Source: Acidobacteriota bacterium (GTDB taxonomy: Bacteria > Acidobacteriota > Terriglobia > Bryobacterales > Bryobacteraceae). Taken from it: a stretch of 32,494 nt of DNA. Position numbers and translations under genes: made by a program. Below, in pieces: positions 7,933 through 16,692 of the stretch (position 1 is its first letter; every line of letters begins with the position of its first letter). The notes beneath the pieces are model-generated. The model saw only the letters and a list, made by a program, of their open reading frames with translations. It was not told the origin of the DNA and searched no databases. The stretch spans positions 1-32,494 of the forward strand of contig JANXXI010000286.1 in the NCBI GenBank assembly GCA_025350695.1, given 5' to 3'.

Positions 7933-8391
7933 CAAAGGCAAAAAAGTATTCATTGCCTCTTTATAGAGGCCAGGGAACGCGGCGCCGAAGACGACGTATG
8001 GGCTACCGGAATTGCGCGCGCCATTCATGCGCAAGTCGGAAGCTACCTCTACTTGGAGACACAATGCGGCCGACTGCGCGGTCCGGACGAACTGACCCTT
8101 GCGCAAGCGATGCGTAGCTCCGAAGCCGCGAATCGAGCTGTAACCGGGCAAGCCTCCGCCTGGGCGGTTTTTATCCGCTGCTATTGGGATTGGGCGGTGT
8201 TTCGGTTGGAATGGAATATCATCCGAGATAAATCGCATTTGCGCGAGCGCGACATCCGCGTTCGCGGGTTTTTGGACGACCTAATGGCGGAATATGATTT
8301 TTTGTCCGCCGCGGAGCTGCAGCGGCGGAGCTGCAATCTTCGGCCAGTGAACCAGTCGAGAGGCGTTCGGTCGCTGCCGCATGACCACTGA
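7933..8391 (+). pseudogene. Coding-like open stretch, possible gene fragment of unknown family
   Basis: The frame is open for about 150 codons but contains no ATG with a ribosome binding site; the first usable start is a TTG at 8053. The translation has a protein-like composition with balanced charge (FIEARERGAEDDVWATG, then RVRGFLDDLMAEYDFLSAAELQ), unlike the overlapping minus-strand frame. The end carries a small tandem duplication around CGGAGCTGCA. I do not recognise the family. It may be the 3' part of a gene whose beginning was lost in the rearrangement that left the Uma2 and adaptor remnants nearby. Confidence 0.3.
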
Positions 8392-8856
8392 AAAGAGACG
8401 GAACTTATGAATTGCCCACTGAATCTTCACGCGGAAGCAAACACTTTCGATTTAATTAATTACAACCATTGCGCTGTCCGGCCTTGAAGTCAGCCCTGAA
8501 TCTGACGTCTTTGCAAAGAATGTGGAAAACCGCGCTGACCTTCTACAAACCGTTAAGAAGGTGCAAGTCAATTCACGCCTTGGCGAGGCAAAACATTGTC
8601 TCCCTGTCGGAAGGCGACTGCAGATGGGGATCTCTGCCGCGAAGGCCGATCATGCGAAGCTGAAGTTGGCCTTCCCGGTTTCGGCGGTTGCGGCGATTCA
8701 GGCCCAGCGAGCGGAGTTGAAGATCGTTATGTGTTGCTCTTCATCGTGGTCTTCTTCTTGATTATGACCTTTGCCGGCAATACGTGAATGCGGTGTTAAG
8801 CGGCAGGCCTGTGCTGATGGAGCCGGATAAGTATCTACGATTTCGTCATTCACGGC

Positions 8857-9450
8857 TCAAATAGCAAACAGCGAGGCAATCGTAATCTTAGACTCCGGCG
8901 CGCTCAAAGGCGCGACGCTCTCACTCTCGCTAAACCAAGTAACCGATTGATATTCGCCCTTGCTAGCCTCTCTATGAACGGCAAGCCGGCGGCCCCCAAT
9001 GTCCAACACCCAATACTCCGCAATTCCAGCGCGGGCGTACAAGGCCGCCTTGACCGTCATATCAAAGCGCAGAGTTGTATCGGAGATTTCGACAATCATC
9101 CGCAAATCCTGAGGACACGGTTTTGTCTTACCCTCGAAGTCCGTGCAAGGCCGGTTCAACACTATCAAGTCCGGCATAGGCTCATTGGTAGGGTCATCTT
9201 CAGGAGAAACATTAATTGGGGCGTCTGGGGCCACGTAGAGAAAACCAAATACCTGCACCAGCCAGTTTTGTAGAAGGATTAACGCTTTCACGTGCGGCCA
9301 GTTTTTTGGCTTGTTGATCAGCTCCCCTTCAATCAGTTCAACTTTCTGATGATCAAAGCGGCCAGCCATTTCAAGGACCGCACAATCGGCGCGTGTAAGG
9401 CGGATGCGTGGTGGGGACATGGCGGCGCTTTCTGTTATTGCTCCCAACAT
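8857..9450 (-). CDS. Uma2-family endonuclease-like protein
   Basis: 197-aa protein of the Uma2 (DUF820) family, which has a PD-(D/E)XK nuclease fold; the biological role is not established. The start at 9450 is supported by GAGG about nine bases upstream; a second Met at 9420 is possible. Core features: ELIEGELINK near residue 40, the acidic site MPDLIVLN near 92-99, the MIVEISDTT strand near 117-125, and a following K-A-A-L-Y-A-R-A-G-I-x-E-Y-W-V-L-D block, which matches the family. It lies 96 bases downstream of the adaptor gene on the same strand. A diverged duplicate of its 3' end is found at 7749-7869 and a decayed paralogue at 713-1230. Confidence 0.85.
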   Translation of the reverse strand: MLGAITESAAMSPPRIRLTRADCAVLEMAGRFDHQKVELIEGELINKPKNWPHVKALILLQNWLVQVFGFLYVAPDAPINVSPEDDPTNEPMPDLIVLNRPCTDFEGKTKPCPQDLRMIVEISDTTLRFDMTVKAALYARAGIAEYWVLDIGGRRLAVHREASKGEYQSVTWFSESESVAPLSAPESKITIASLFAI

Positions 9451-9546
9451 GGATTAAACCTCACCACAATAATAGCGCGATGTTGAGCGGGCTAAATCCC
9501 GTGATCACCATCTGAAAATACCGGCATCATGCCACGCACCCGCGAG

Positions 9547-10806
9547 TTACTTCTTGGGCTTTTCTTCCATCGGAGTTACTTTCACGCCTTCCTGGATCTC
9601 ATCACTGGGGTTAACTACGAGACGCTCCCCGGCTTCCAAACCGATCAGAACTTCGATTTGACTCCCCAAGTCGCGGCCAGTAGTTAACTTACGAAAGTGC
9701 ACTATATTATCGTCACCAACCACGGCGACAAAAATCCCTTGGGATCGAACCACGGGAGTGTCGCCCGGGATTAAGACGGGGGCTAGGGTGCGATTGGCCT
9801 GAATGTGAACTTCGCCGAACATGCCGGGCATCAGCTTACCGTCCTTGTTGTCGATACGGACGCGGGTTAGCATTGTGCGGCTGGCTGGATCGAGCGCTTG
9901 GGCCGTGTGGTCGATATAGCCGGCCCACTTCCTGCCTGGGTATTCGGGAAGGACGAGTGCAGCCTGCACGCCAAGTATCATCGCGGGAGCGTCGTTTTGC
10001 GGCACGTTGATGATGAACTCAAGAAAGCGGGAATCGGCCAAGCGAAACAGATCGCGCCCGGCAGCCACTGCTGAGGCTGTGATCAAATTTCCCACCTCGC
10101 AATTGCGCGCCGTGATAACACCGTCAAACGGAGCGGTGATTCGCTTGAAAGAAGTAAGTCGCAGGTTCCGTTCAATGTCGGAATTGACCGCGCGTTTTCC
10201 TTCTTCGGCGGCTTCCACATTGGCTTGGGCAGCAGCGGATTCGGCTTTTCGAACGTCGAGCGTTGCCTGCTTTTCGTCTAGTTCGGATTTAGAGAAGACG
10301 CCTTCTTTTACCAGCTTCGTGGTGCGGTCGAATTGCACCTGCGCCAGATTCAAGTTGGCTTGCGAGAGCCGTGCCGCGGCCTGAGTTGCGCCGCTTTGCG
10401 CTTTAAACTGGTCATACCTATAGCGCGATTGACGCAATTGTTCGTCCAGTTCCGGGGTGTCGATTTCGGCGAGCAGTTGCCCAGCCTTGACCCGATCACC
10501 GAGGTCGACGGTGCGCAGTTTGATGTAGCCTTCCGACCGCGCATAGACGGTTGTTTCGGTGGAAGCGAACAAGGCGCCAGTGAAGACAAGCTCTGACGTG
10601 GTAGCCCCGCGGGCAGCCTTCACCGTGCTTACGATGATCTTTTCACTTGGCTTTTCGCTTGCGGCAAACAGACGATTTTGCCGCTCGTGCCAGGGCTTGT
10701 AACCCATGTAAAACAGGCCGCCGAATACCAAGGCCGCGACCAGCACAAGGATATAGTGCTTCTTTGAAGTTCGTGTACCGGACAGTACTTTTTCCGCGTT
10801 ATCCAT
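9547..10806 (-). CDS. RND efflux periplasmic adaptor subunit (membrane fusion protein)
   Basis: 419-aa HlyD/AcrA-type adaptor linking an inner-membrane RND pump to an outer-membrane channel. One N-terminal membrane anchor is visible (HYILVLVAALVFGGLFYMGY, about 17-36). Next come a biotinyl-lipoyl half (TVYARSEGYIKLRTVDLGDRV), a long coiled-coil hairpin of about 100 residues rich in Gln, Ala and Glu, the second lipoyl half (ITAPFDGVITARNCEVGNLI), and beta-barrel domains with PGMFGEVHI. The C-terminus is Lys-rich (EEKPKK). It starts one base after the stop of the permease gene, so the two are translationally coupled. No outer-membrane factor (TolC-type) gene is present nearby. Confidence 0.93.
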   Translation of the reverse strand: MDNAEKVLSGTRTSKKHYILVLVAALVFGGLFYMGYKPWHERQNRLFAASEKPSEKIIVSTVKAARGATTSELVFTGALFASTETTVYARSEGYIKLRTVDLGDRVKAGQLLAEIDTPELDEQLRQSRYRYDQFKAQSGATQAAARLSQANLNLAQVQFDRTTKLVKEGVFSKSELDEKQATLDVRKAESAAAQANVEAAEEGKRAVNSDIERNLRLTSFKRITAPFDGVITARNCEVGNLITASAVAAGRDLFRLADSRFLEFIINVPQNDAPAMILGVQAALVLPEYPGRKWAGYIDHTAQALDPASRTMLTRVRIDNKDGKLMPGMFGEVHIQANRTLAPVLIPGDTPVVRSQGIFVAVVGDDNIVHFRKLTTGRDLGSQIEVLIGLEAGERLVVNPSDEIQEGVKVTPMEEKPKK

Positions 10807-10807
10807 T

Positions 10808-13800
10808 TCAATCGCCTTTCCGAATATCTGGAAGACGCAATTCCTCCATTGGGGCTTTGCGACGCAGCAAGCTATACATCACAGGCACAAAGAACAGTGT
10901 GGCAAAGGTGGCCATCAACAAACCGCCAATGACGGCGCGGCCAAGAGGCGCGTTTTGTTCGCCGCCCTCACCCATGCCCATTGAAATCGGCAGCATTCCG
11001 ATGATCATGGCGAGCGCAGTCATGATAACCGGGCGCAGACGAATGTAGCCGGCCGAAAGCGCGGCTTCAATGGCCGATTGTCCGGCGCGGCGTTGGTCAT
11101 TGGCGAAAGTCACCAAAAGGATGCTGTTGGCCGTGGCCACCCCAATGCTCATAATTGCCCCCATTAAGGAAGGCACGCTGATTGAGGTTTGGGTTACAAA
11201 CAACATCCATAAAATTCCACTGAAGAGGCCCGGCAGCGCCATTAAGATAATAAACGGGTCCAGCCACGATTGAAAGTTGACCACCATCAATAGATACACA
11301 AGTAAGATGGCGAACAGCAGCCCGAAGCCCAACCGCGAAAAAGAGGTGCGCATGGTTTCAGCCTGTCCACGCATGGCGATGGTCATGGCCGGCGGCAGTT
11401 TTGCGCGGAACTCTTCTACTATTTTGCGAGCTTCGCCGGCAACCGCGCCTAAATCGCGATCCTGCACGTTGGCGTACACATCGAACACTGGCTGCACGTT
11501 GTAGTGACTTACATTGACCGTGGATTGCGTCCGTTCAAAGTGAGCTAGATTGCCGAGAATTTGCGTGCTTGCGCCCGGTGCGCCGGTGAGCGGGGTGCGG
11601 TAGACATCGGCCATGGAAGTGATGTTGGGCTGCGGCGTCTGCAGGGCTACGAGATAGCTGACTCCGTTCTTCGGATTCAACCAAAAGCCTGGTGAAATCT
11701 GTGTGGTGGAGCTAAGCGAAATGAGCATGCTATTGGCCACGTCGCGCTGCGTGAGGCCCACTTGTTGAGCGCGGTCGCGATCGACATTCACTTTGATTTC
11801 CGGTCCATCCAACACTTGGTGCACATGCACGTCCACGGCGCCGGCCACTTTCTCTAGACGATGCTCGATTTCCTTGGCGACCTTGTAGCCCTGCGCTTCC
11901 TGGCGGGACCCGATTTGAATATCGATGGGGGCGGGCAAGCCGAAGTTGAGAATCTGATTGGTCATGTCGGCCGGCTGGAAGAAGAAGGTGAGGGTGGGGT
12001 AATCCTTAGTAAGCCGGGCGCGAAGGGCGGCCATGTACTCGCTGGTTCTTTTGGTTCGCTCTTTTTTCAGGGCAATCAGGATTTCGCCATCGGCGGAACT
12101 GATAGTGGCTGAATCGCTGAAAGCCAGGTTGAAGCTGAGGTTGGGCAAGCCGATATTGTCGATGATAGTTTCGAGGTTCTGTTGGCCGATCTCTTCGCGA
12201 ATAGTGTGTTCCACGCGGGCGAAAGTTCTTTCCGTTTCTTCCACCCTTGTTCCTGAGGGGCCACGCACATGAAGACGAAGCAGGCCGGCGTCGACGTCAG
12301 GGAAAAAATCCTGGCCAATCAGCGGGAATAGAAGTGCTGAAAGGGCAGTGAAGAGCAGAAAACCGCCGGCCACAACCGCGCGATGGTTCAACGCCCAAGC
12401 AAGCAGGTTAGCGTATCCGGTTCGAAACTTTTCAAACTGATGGTGGAAGGCAAGATGCATGCTCCAAATAATGTCGCCTTTGACTTCGATGCCTTGTTCC
12501 AGCTTTTCGTAGTTCTCCGCTTCAGCCGGGAGCAAGTATCGGGCCATGGTGGGCACCAGTGTTCGCGATAGCAGGTACGAAGCGCCCATGGCGAACACCA
12601 CGGCCATCGCAAGCGGCGTGAATAGATACTTCGCGGCGCCTGTGAGGAAGATGACGGTGACGAAGACGATGCAGATGGAGAGCGTGGAAACGAAGGTTGG
12701 CACGGCGATCTGTTGCGCGCCATCAAGGATTGCTTCGAGGATGGGTTTGCGTTGGCCCAGGTTGCGGTGGATATTTTCAAGCTCAACCGTGGCGTCGTCA
12801 ACTAGCACGCCAACGGCCAACGCAAGGCCGCCGAGCGTCATCGTATTGACCGTTTCGCCGCACAGGTAAAGGACGAAGAGCGAGGTGAAGATGGACAGCG
12901 GAATCGAGATGCAAACCATCAGCGTACTGCGCCAACTTCCGAGGAAAAGCAGGATCATCAACGCGGTAAGCACGGCGGCGATACCGGCTTCATGGAGCAC
13001 GTTGGTAATGGCATCCCGCACGAAAATGGATTGATCGAACAGCCGTTCCACTTTGAGTTCCGGCGGCATGCCTTCCATCACCTTAGCCAGTTGCTTCTTA
13101 ATGCTTTCGATGATGTCGAGCGTGGATGCTTTGCCGCTTTTGAGTACGGTTAGCAGCGCGCCGCGTCCGCCATCATGCCGGACGATATTCGCCTGAACGG
13201 CGTAGCCGTCGCGAATGTTGGCGACATCCTTGAAACGCACCAGAACGTTGCCGGACATCTTCACGGGCAGATCCCCGAATTCCTCTACAGTGTCCGGGCT
13301 GGAGTTCAACCGGATGTTATATTCACGTTCCTCAATCTTGGCGGCGCCGCCGGGAAGGATGAGGTTCTGGGCGTTCATGGCGGCGCTTAGGTCAGTGCCT
13401 GAAACACCGTGGGCCTGCATGGATTGCGGGTTGAGGTCGACCATGATTTGCCGAACGCGCCCGCCGTAAGGAGTTGGCATGGAGGCGCCTTGCACGGTGG
13501 CGAGCTGGGTGCGAATGAAATTTTGAGACAGATCGTAAAGCTGCTGTTCGCTGAGTGTTTTGCTGCTAAGGGCCAGTTGGAGAACGGGGACACTAGCGGC
13601 GTTGTACTTTATGATGGAAGGGGGAGTGGTGCCGGGCGGAAGTACGCGCACGATACCTCCGGACAAAGCGCTGATTTGCGCAATGGCCATCTCCACTTTC
13701 GCTCCAGGATGAAAGTAGACGCGAACGACGCTTGCTCCGGAGATTGATTGCGATTCGATGTGTTCGATGTCGTTGACGGTAGTGGTGAGGCCGCGCTCAA

Positions 13801-13999
13801 AGATGGTGGTAATGCGCTTGGCCATTTCGTCGGCCGAGATGCCGGAGTAGCTCCAAATAACGTTTACTACTGGGATGTCGATTTCCGGGAAGATATCGAC
13901 CGGCATTTGCAGAGACGCCAGGACGCCCAGCACGGCGATGAGCATCGACATGACGATAAAGGTGTAAGGACGGTTAAGTGCTAGGCGGACAATCCACAT
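10808..13999 (-). CDS. RND efflux transporter permease (AcrB/MdtB-like, HAE1 family)
   Basis: 1063-aa inner-membrane proton-driven drug or solute exporter. The N-terminus shows the first membrane helix followed by MPVDIFPEIDIPVVNV, the classic RND pattern. Asp401 and Asp402 in GVLVDDATVE correspond to the proton-relay pair of AcrB transmembrane helix 4. A second half begins with a helix and FPLIGQDFFPDVDAG, and the large periplasmic loops and the C-terminal helix bundle (LMGAIMSIGVATANSILLV) are intact. Length is normal for the family. It is first in a two-gene unit with the adaptor, in reverse order from the commonest arrangement. Substrate cannot be predicted. The start lies 125 bases from the divergent vsr gene. 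Confidence 0.95.
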   Translation of the reverse strand: MWIVRLALNRPYTFIVMSMLIAVLGVLASLQMPVDIFPEIDIPVVNVIWSYSGISADEMAKRITTIFERGLTTTVNDIEHIESQSISGASVVRVYFHPGAKVEMAIAQISALSGGIVRVLPPGTTPPSIIKYNAASVPVLQLALSSKTLSEQQLYDLSQNFIRTQLATVQGASMPTPYGGRVRQIMVDLNPQSMQAHGVSGTDLSAAMNAQNLILPGGAAKIEEREYNIRLNSSPDTVEEFGDLPVKMSGNVLVRFKDVANIRDGYAVQANIVRHDGGRGALLTVLKSGKASTLDIIESIKKQLAKVMEGMPPELKVERLFDQSIFVRDAITNVLHEAGIAAVLTALMILLFLGSWRSTLMVCISIPLSIFTSLFVLYLCGETVNTMTLGGLALAVGVLVDDATVELENIHRNLGQRKPILEAILDGAQQIAVPTFVSTLSICIVFVTVIFLTGAAKYLFTPLAMAVVFAMGASYLLSRTLVPTMARYLLPAEAENYEKLEQGIEVKGDIIWSMHLAFHHQFEKFRTGYANLLAWALNHRAVVAGGFLLFTALSALLFPLIGQDFFPDVDAGLLRLHVRGPSGTRVEETERTFARVEHTIREEIGQQNLETIIDNIGLPNLSFNLAFSDSATISSADGEILIALKKERTKRTSEYMAALRARLTKDYPTLTFFFQPADMTNQILNFGLPAPIDIQIGSRQEAQGYKVAKEIEHRLEKVAGAVDVHVHQVLDGPEIKVNVDRDRAQQVGLTQRDVANSMLISLSSTTQISPGFWLNPKNGVSYLVALQTPQPNITSMADVYRTPLTGAPGASTQILGNLAHFERTQSTVNVSHYNVQPVFDVYANVQDRDLGAVAGEARKIVEEFRAKLPPAMTIAMRGQAETMRTSFSRLGFGLLFAILLVYLLMVVNFQSWLDPFIILMALPGLFSGILWMLFVTQTSISVPSLMGAIMSIGVATANSILLVTFANDQRRAGQSAIEAALSAGYIRLRPVIMTALAMIIGMLPISMGMGEGGEQNAPLGRAVIGGLLMATFATLFFVPVMYSLLRRKAPMEELRLPDIRKGD

Positions 14000-14099
14000 T
14001 GATAAGGGTTTGATTCGAGTTTAGCAGAGTGAGATCGGAAGAAATTGCTATTAAGCGAACTGGCGCCGGTAAAATCAGCTAATGCCAGGGCGTGTAAAG

Positions 14100-14111
14100 C
14101 TATAATTATAG
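14100..14111 (+). promoter_or_regulatory. AT-rich palindrome with TATAAT upstream of the restriction-modification operon
   Basis: CTATAATTATAG is a perfect 12-base palindrome containing TATAAT on both strands, 13 bases before the vsr start. It lies between the divergent efflux and vsr genes and could act as a -10 element for either. A good -35 box at 17 bases was not found, so the promoter assignment is tentative. Confidence 0.4.
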
Positions 14112-14124
14112 AAAAGTAAATGCA

Positions 14125-14541
14125 ATGGATACGCTCTCACCTATCCAACGATCTGAAAGAATGAGCCGAGTTCGTTCAAAGAATACCAAGCCAGAACTCA
14201 CCATCCGACGGCTTGTTTATTCCCTAGGTTATCGTTACCGGCTCCACTCCGCCCACCTTCCAGGTAGACCTGATCTTGTATTTACTGGGCGCCGCAAGGT
14301 AATTTTCGTTCATGGTTGTTTTTGGCACCGGCATGGCGCCCGCTGTTATCTTACAAGGCTTCCGAAGTCCAAGCTAGAATTCTGGTCGCCAAAGTTCGAA
14401 CAAAATAGAAAGCGGGACGAAAAGAATCTTAGGAAACTACGCAATAGTGGATGGGAGGCACTCGTGATTTGGGAGTGCCAACTTAAAAATCGAAGTTACT
14501 TGACTGAGCGAATCGAGAACTTTCTGGAGTCTGTTAAATGA
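14125..14541 (+). CDS. vsr: Very short patch repair endonuclease (Vsr)
   Basis: 138-aa Vsr nuclease. It nicks next to T:G mismatches that arise when 5-methylcytosine deaminates, protecting the genome from mutations caused by a partner cytosine methyltransferase. Residues equivalent to the E. coli active site can be placed: Glu24, Asp50 (GRPDLVF), His63 and His68 in the FVHGCFWHRH block; the E. coli Thr63 position is Val62 here. The N-terminal RMSRVRSKNTKPE segment is typical. Its stop overlaps the start of the methyltransferase as ATGA (14538-14541), so the pair is translationally coupled. The site it serves is presumably that of the partner methyltransferase rather than CCWGG. Base composition seems lower in G+C than in the flanking genes. 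Confidence 0.93.
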   Translation: MDTLSPIQRSERMSRVRSKNTKPELTIRRLVYSLGYRYRLHSAHLPGRPDLVFTGRRKVIFVHGCFWHRHGARCYLTRLPKSKLEFWSPKFEQNRKRDEKNLRKLRNSGWEALVIWECQLKNRSYLTERIENFLESVK

Positions 14542-15773
14542 AATCGGTGGAACTCTTCTCTGGCGCGGGCGGTCTGGCGCTTGGCATATCGCAGGCAGGT
14601 TTTCACCATGAAGTGGTCATTGAATTGGATCACGATGCTTGTAATACGATTCGTGCAAATCAAGCTAGACAGCTGGAGCATGTTCGTGACTGGAAACTTG
14701 AGGAAACAGATGTTAAGGCCTTCGATTTTGGACGACTCGAAAGCAGCATCGATCTGCTAGCGGCGGGGGTGCCATGCCAACCATGGAGCATCGGCGGAAA
14801 ACACCGAGGTTACGAAGATGACAGAAATCTCTTTCCGGATACAATTCGCGCGGTGGTATCCTTGCGTCCAAAGGCTATTTTGATTGAGAACGTTAAGGGA
14901 CTTACCCGGCAATCCTTCGCGAACTATTTTTCCTATATTCAATTCATGCTCGAGTTTCCAAAGGTGACGCGCAAACCACATGAAGCCTGGCTCGATCATC
15001 GCACGCGCCTTGAGAAATACGTCACGGCGCGCGGCAAGGGATATCGCGGGCTCCGCTACAACGTCGTTCCCAAACTTCTGAATGCGGCAAACTACGGAGT
15101 TCCTCAACGGCGCGAACGTGTCTTCATAGCAGCGTTCCGGGAGGATCTGGGTATCGAATGGTCCTTCCCTAAGGAAACACATTCCCAGGAGATGCTCTGG
15201 GTTGACCAGTGGGGAACTGGAGAATATTGGGAGAGGCATCAAGTTCCTCTAAAGCAGCGGCCCAAACGACCTACAGGAATTGAAAATAGAATCGCTGAGG
15301 CTTCGCTGTTCCCCATGCTCCCTTGGATAACCGTGCGAGATCGCATACACGATTTGCCTGATCCGCGGCGCCCGGGAGCACGTGAGATTCCCAATCACGT
15401 CTTTCAGTCCGGGGCGCGATCTTATGTTGGACACACTGGTTCGCCGCTTGATGAGCCGGCAAAAACGCTGAAGGCCGGCGATCATGGCGTTCCTGGTGGA
15501 GAGAACATGATCGCCTTCCCGAATGGCGACGTGCGTTACTTCACCGTGCGTGAGGCGGCGCGCATGCAAACGTTTCCCGAAGAGTTCATCTTCGAAAGCT
15601 CGTGGAGCGAAAATATGCGTCAACTGGGAAACGCTGTGCCCGTGGAGCTCGGTAGGATTATCGCGAGCGACATTCGACAAAAACTTACGTCGCAGCACCG
15701 CTCCAACGGGAAGCTTGGGCAATGCGAATTGAGCCCACGTTTAATCCGCTCGACAAGCGGAATCTCGGCGTAA
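14538..15773 (+). CDS. DNA (cytosine-5-)-methyltransferase of a type II restriction-modification system
   Basis: 411-aa C5-cytosine methyltransferase. Conserved motifs are present in order: I, ELFSGAGGLALG (5-16); IV, GVPCQPWS with catalytic Cys80; VI, ENV (117-119); VIII, QRRERVFIAAFR (near 190); the target-recognition region follows; IX, ARMQTFPEEF; X, QLGNAVPVELGR. It should use S-adenosylmethionine to methylate one cytosine in a short palindromic site. The following nuclease resembles Eco29kI, which cuts CCGCGG, so that is the best guess for the site. The start overlaps vsr by four bases, and the last 52 bases overlap the nuclease gene. The window carries at least a dozen CCGCGG sites, two of them inside this operon (15363 and 16246), so protection would be needed. 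Confidence 0.94.
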   Translation: MKSVELFSGAGGLALGISQAGFHHEVVIELDHDACNTIRANQARQLEHVRDWKLEETDVKAFDFGRLESSIDLLAAGVPCQPWSIGGKHRGYEDDRNLFPDTIRAVVSLRPKAILIENVKGLTRQSFANYFSYIQFMLEFPKVTRKPHEAWLDHRTRLEKYVTARGKGYRGLRYNVVPKLLNAANYGVPQRRERVFIAAFREDLGIEWSFPKETHSQEMLWVDQWGTGEYWERHQVPLKQRPKRPTGIENRIAEASLFPMLPWITVRDRIHDLPDPRRPGAREIPNHVFQSGARSYVGHTGSPLDEPAKTLKAGDHGVPGGENMIAFPNGDVRYFTVREAARMQTFPEEFIFESSWSENMRQLGNAVPVELGRIIASDIRQKLTSQHRSNGKLGQCELSPRLIRSTSGISA

Positions 15774-16336
15774 GCGTCGCCGAGGCACTGCTTGGCAGAC
15801 CTCGTAACCCACTTCCCCCATCCGAAAGCTTTATTGCGGCCGGTGTTTACGCGATCTATTACCAAGGCGATTTCGCGCATTATGAGTCGCTGGCGGCGCG
15901 CAATAGGGCAAACAACGGCAAAGACGTTCCGATCTACGTTGGGAAGGCGGTTCCGGCGGGAGCGAGAAAGGGAGGATTCGGACTGGACAGCGCCCCTGGA
16001 AGTGTCTTGTATAATCGCTTGCAAGAGCATGCTGAGTCCATCCAGGTGACTTCAAATCTTAAACTCGAGGAATTCTTTTGCCGGTATCTGGCTGTTGATG
16101 ACATTTGGATCCCTCTACGTGAAAGTCTTCTTATTCAAACTTTCTCTCCATTGTGGAACCAAGTGATCGTTGGTTTTGGGAATCACGATGCAGGAAAAGG
16201 CCGCCACCAAGGTCGCATGCCGCACTGGGACGTTCTCCACCCTGGCCGCGGGTGGGCAACTAGACTTCAGGCCGGCAAAGATCTCGAAAGCATCGTAAAC
16301 GATTTAAGGAAGTTTCTTGTGGAACACCCTGTTTGA
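15722..16336 (+). CDS. Eco29kI-like type II restriction endonuclease (GIY-YIG fold)
   Basis: 204-aa nuclease. The GIY-YIG core is visible as GVYAIYY (41-47) and PIYVGKA (70-76). Candidate active-site residues are Tyr46, Tyr72, Arg99, His103, Glu134 and Asn146. Their R-x3-H and E-x11-N spacings match what I recall for Eco29kI (R104, H108, E142, N154), and the length is close to that of Eco29kI (about 214 aa). This family cuts CCGCGG. The gene starts 52 bases inside the end of the methyltransferase gene, ensuring that the methylase is made first. The tail PHWDVLHPGRGW is also family-like. No controller (C) protein gene is seen. Confidence 0.9.
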   Translation: MRIEPTFNPLDKRNLGVSVAEALLGRPRNPLPPSESFIAAGVYAIYYQGDFAHYESLAARNRANNGKDVPIYVGKAVPAGARKGGFGLDSAPGSVLYNRLQEHAESIQVTSNLKLEEFFCRYLAVDDIWIPLRESLLIQTFSPLWNQVIVGFGNHDAGKGRHQGRMPHWDVLHPGRGWATRLQAGKDLESIVNDLRKFLVEHPV

Positions 16337-16401
16337 ACGCCTTCTCAATCTTGACCCTCTAGTTCAGTCACTACTTTGGAGTATCCCGACTATTCGTATC
16401 T

Positions 16402-16662
16402 TCAAAGCAGCTTGCTGTCGTTAATTACATAGCGAACTTCGTTATGCGAGGCCCAGGCGCCCACGGACAGTAAGAAGCCAAAGTCATACCAGCGGCCTTT
16501 GTTGGTTGTTTCGTAGACTCGATATCCGGCCTTGAACAAACTGATCCAGAAGATCAACGGTGCGATCATGCCGTGCCAGACGCCGGCCAAAAACCCGGCG
16601 GGCGGTGCTTGGGGCTGCTTGTATTTGGAATTGGATCCAGCTATGGAAAGTATGTTGGCCAT
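16402..16662 (-). CDS. Small conserved membrane protein, 86 aa
   Basis: Short integral membrane protein of unknown function. After a polar N-terminus of about 20 residues come AGFLAGVWHGMIAPLIFWISLF, a single membrane segment, a polar RVYETTNKGRWYDFGF linker and a second hydrophobic part (FLLSVGAW). The GxWHG...P...S-L-F and WYDFGF pattern resembles a widespread uncharacterised family of small bacterial membrane proteins. AAGGAG sits at the right distance before the ATG. It is divergent from the AtpI/AtpZ-like gene with 30 bases between, so the two may share a control region. Confidence 0.75.
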   Translation of the reverse strand: MANILSIAGSNSKYKQPQAPPAGFLAGVWHGMIAPLIFWISLFKAGYRVYETTNKGRWYDFGFLLSVGAWASHNEVRYVINDSKLL

Positions 16663-16692
16663 GTAGCTCCTTATCGAACGCTATCATAACCT

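Larger units (their letters stand above)
7505..8856. other. Gene-poor region with remnants of neighbouring genes
   Basis: About 1.35 kb without an intact recognisable gene. On the minus strand it holds a short copy of the 3' end of the efflux adaptor gene (about 7574-7602) and a diverged copy of the 3' end of Uma2 (about 7749-7869). On the plus strand there is an open coding-like stretch without a good start (7933-8391). A frame at 8522-8761 cannot be assigned. A hairpin with 6-base arms (GCCTCT/AGAGGC) and a TTAT loop sits at 7955-7970. The mixture looks like a scar of duplication and deletion. Confidence 0.6.

Noticed and set aside
8522-8761. Plus-strand frame with protein-like middle
   Set aside because: No start with a ribosome site and a poor Ser-rich end; neither strand gives a recognisable family, so it is not listed as a gene.
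14757-15242. 161-codon minus-strand open frame
   Set aside because: Antisense to the methyltransferase, whose motifs are complete.
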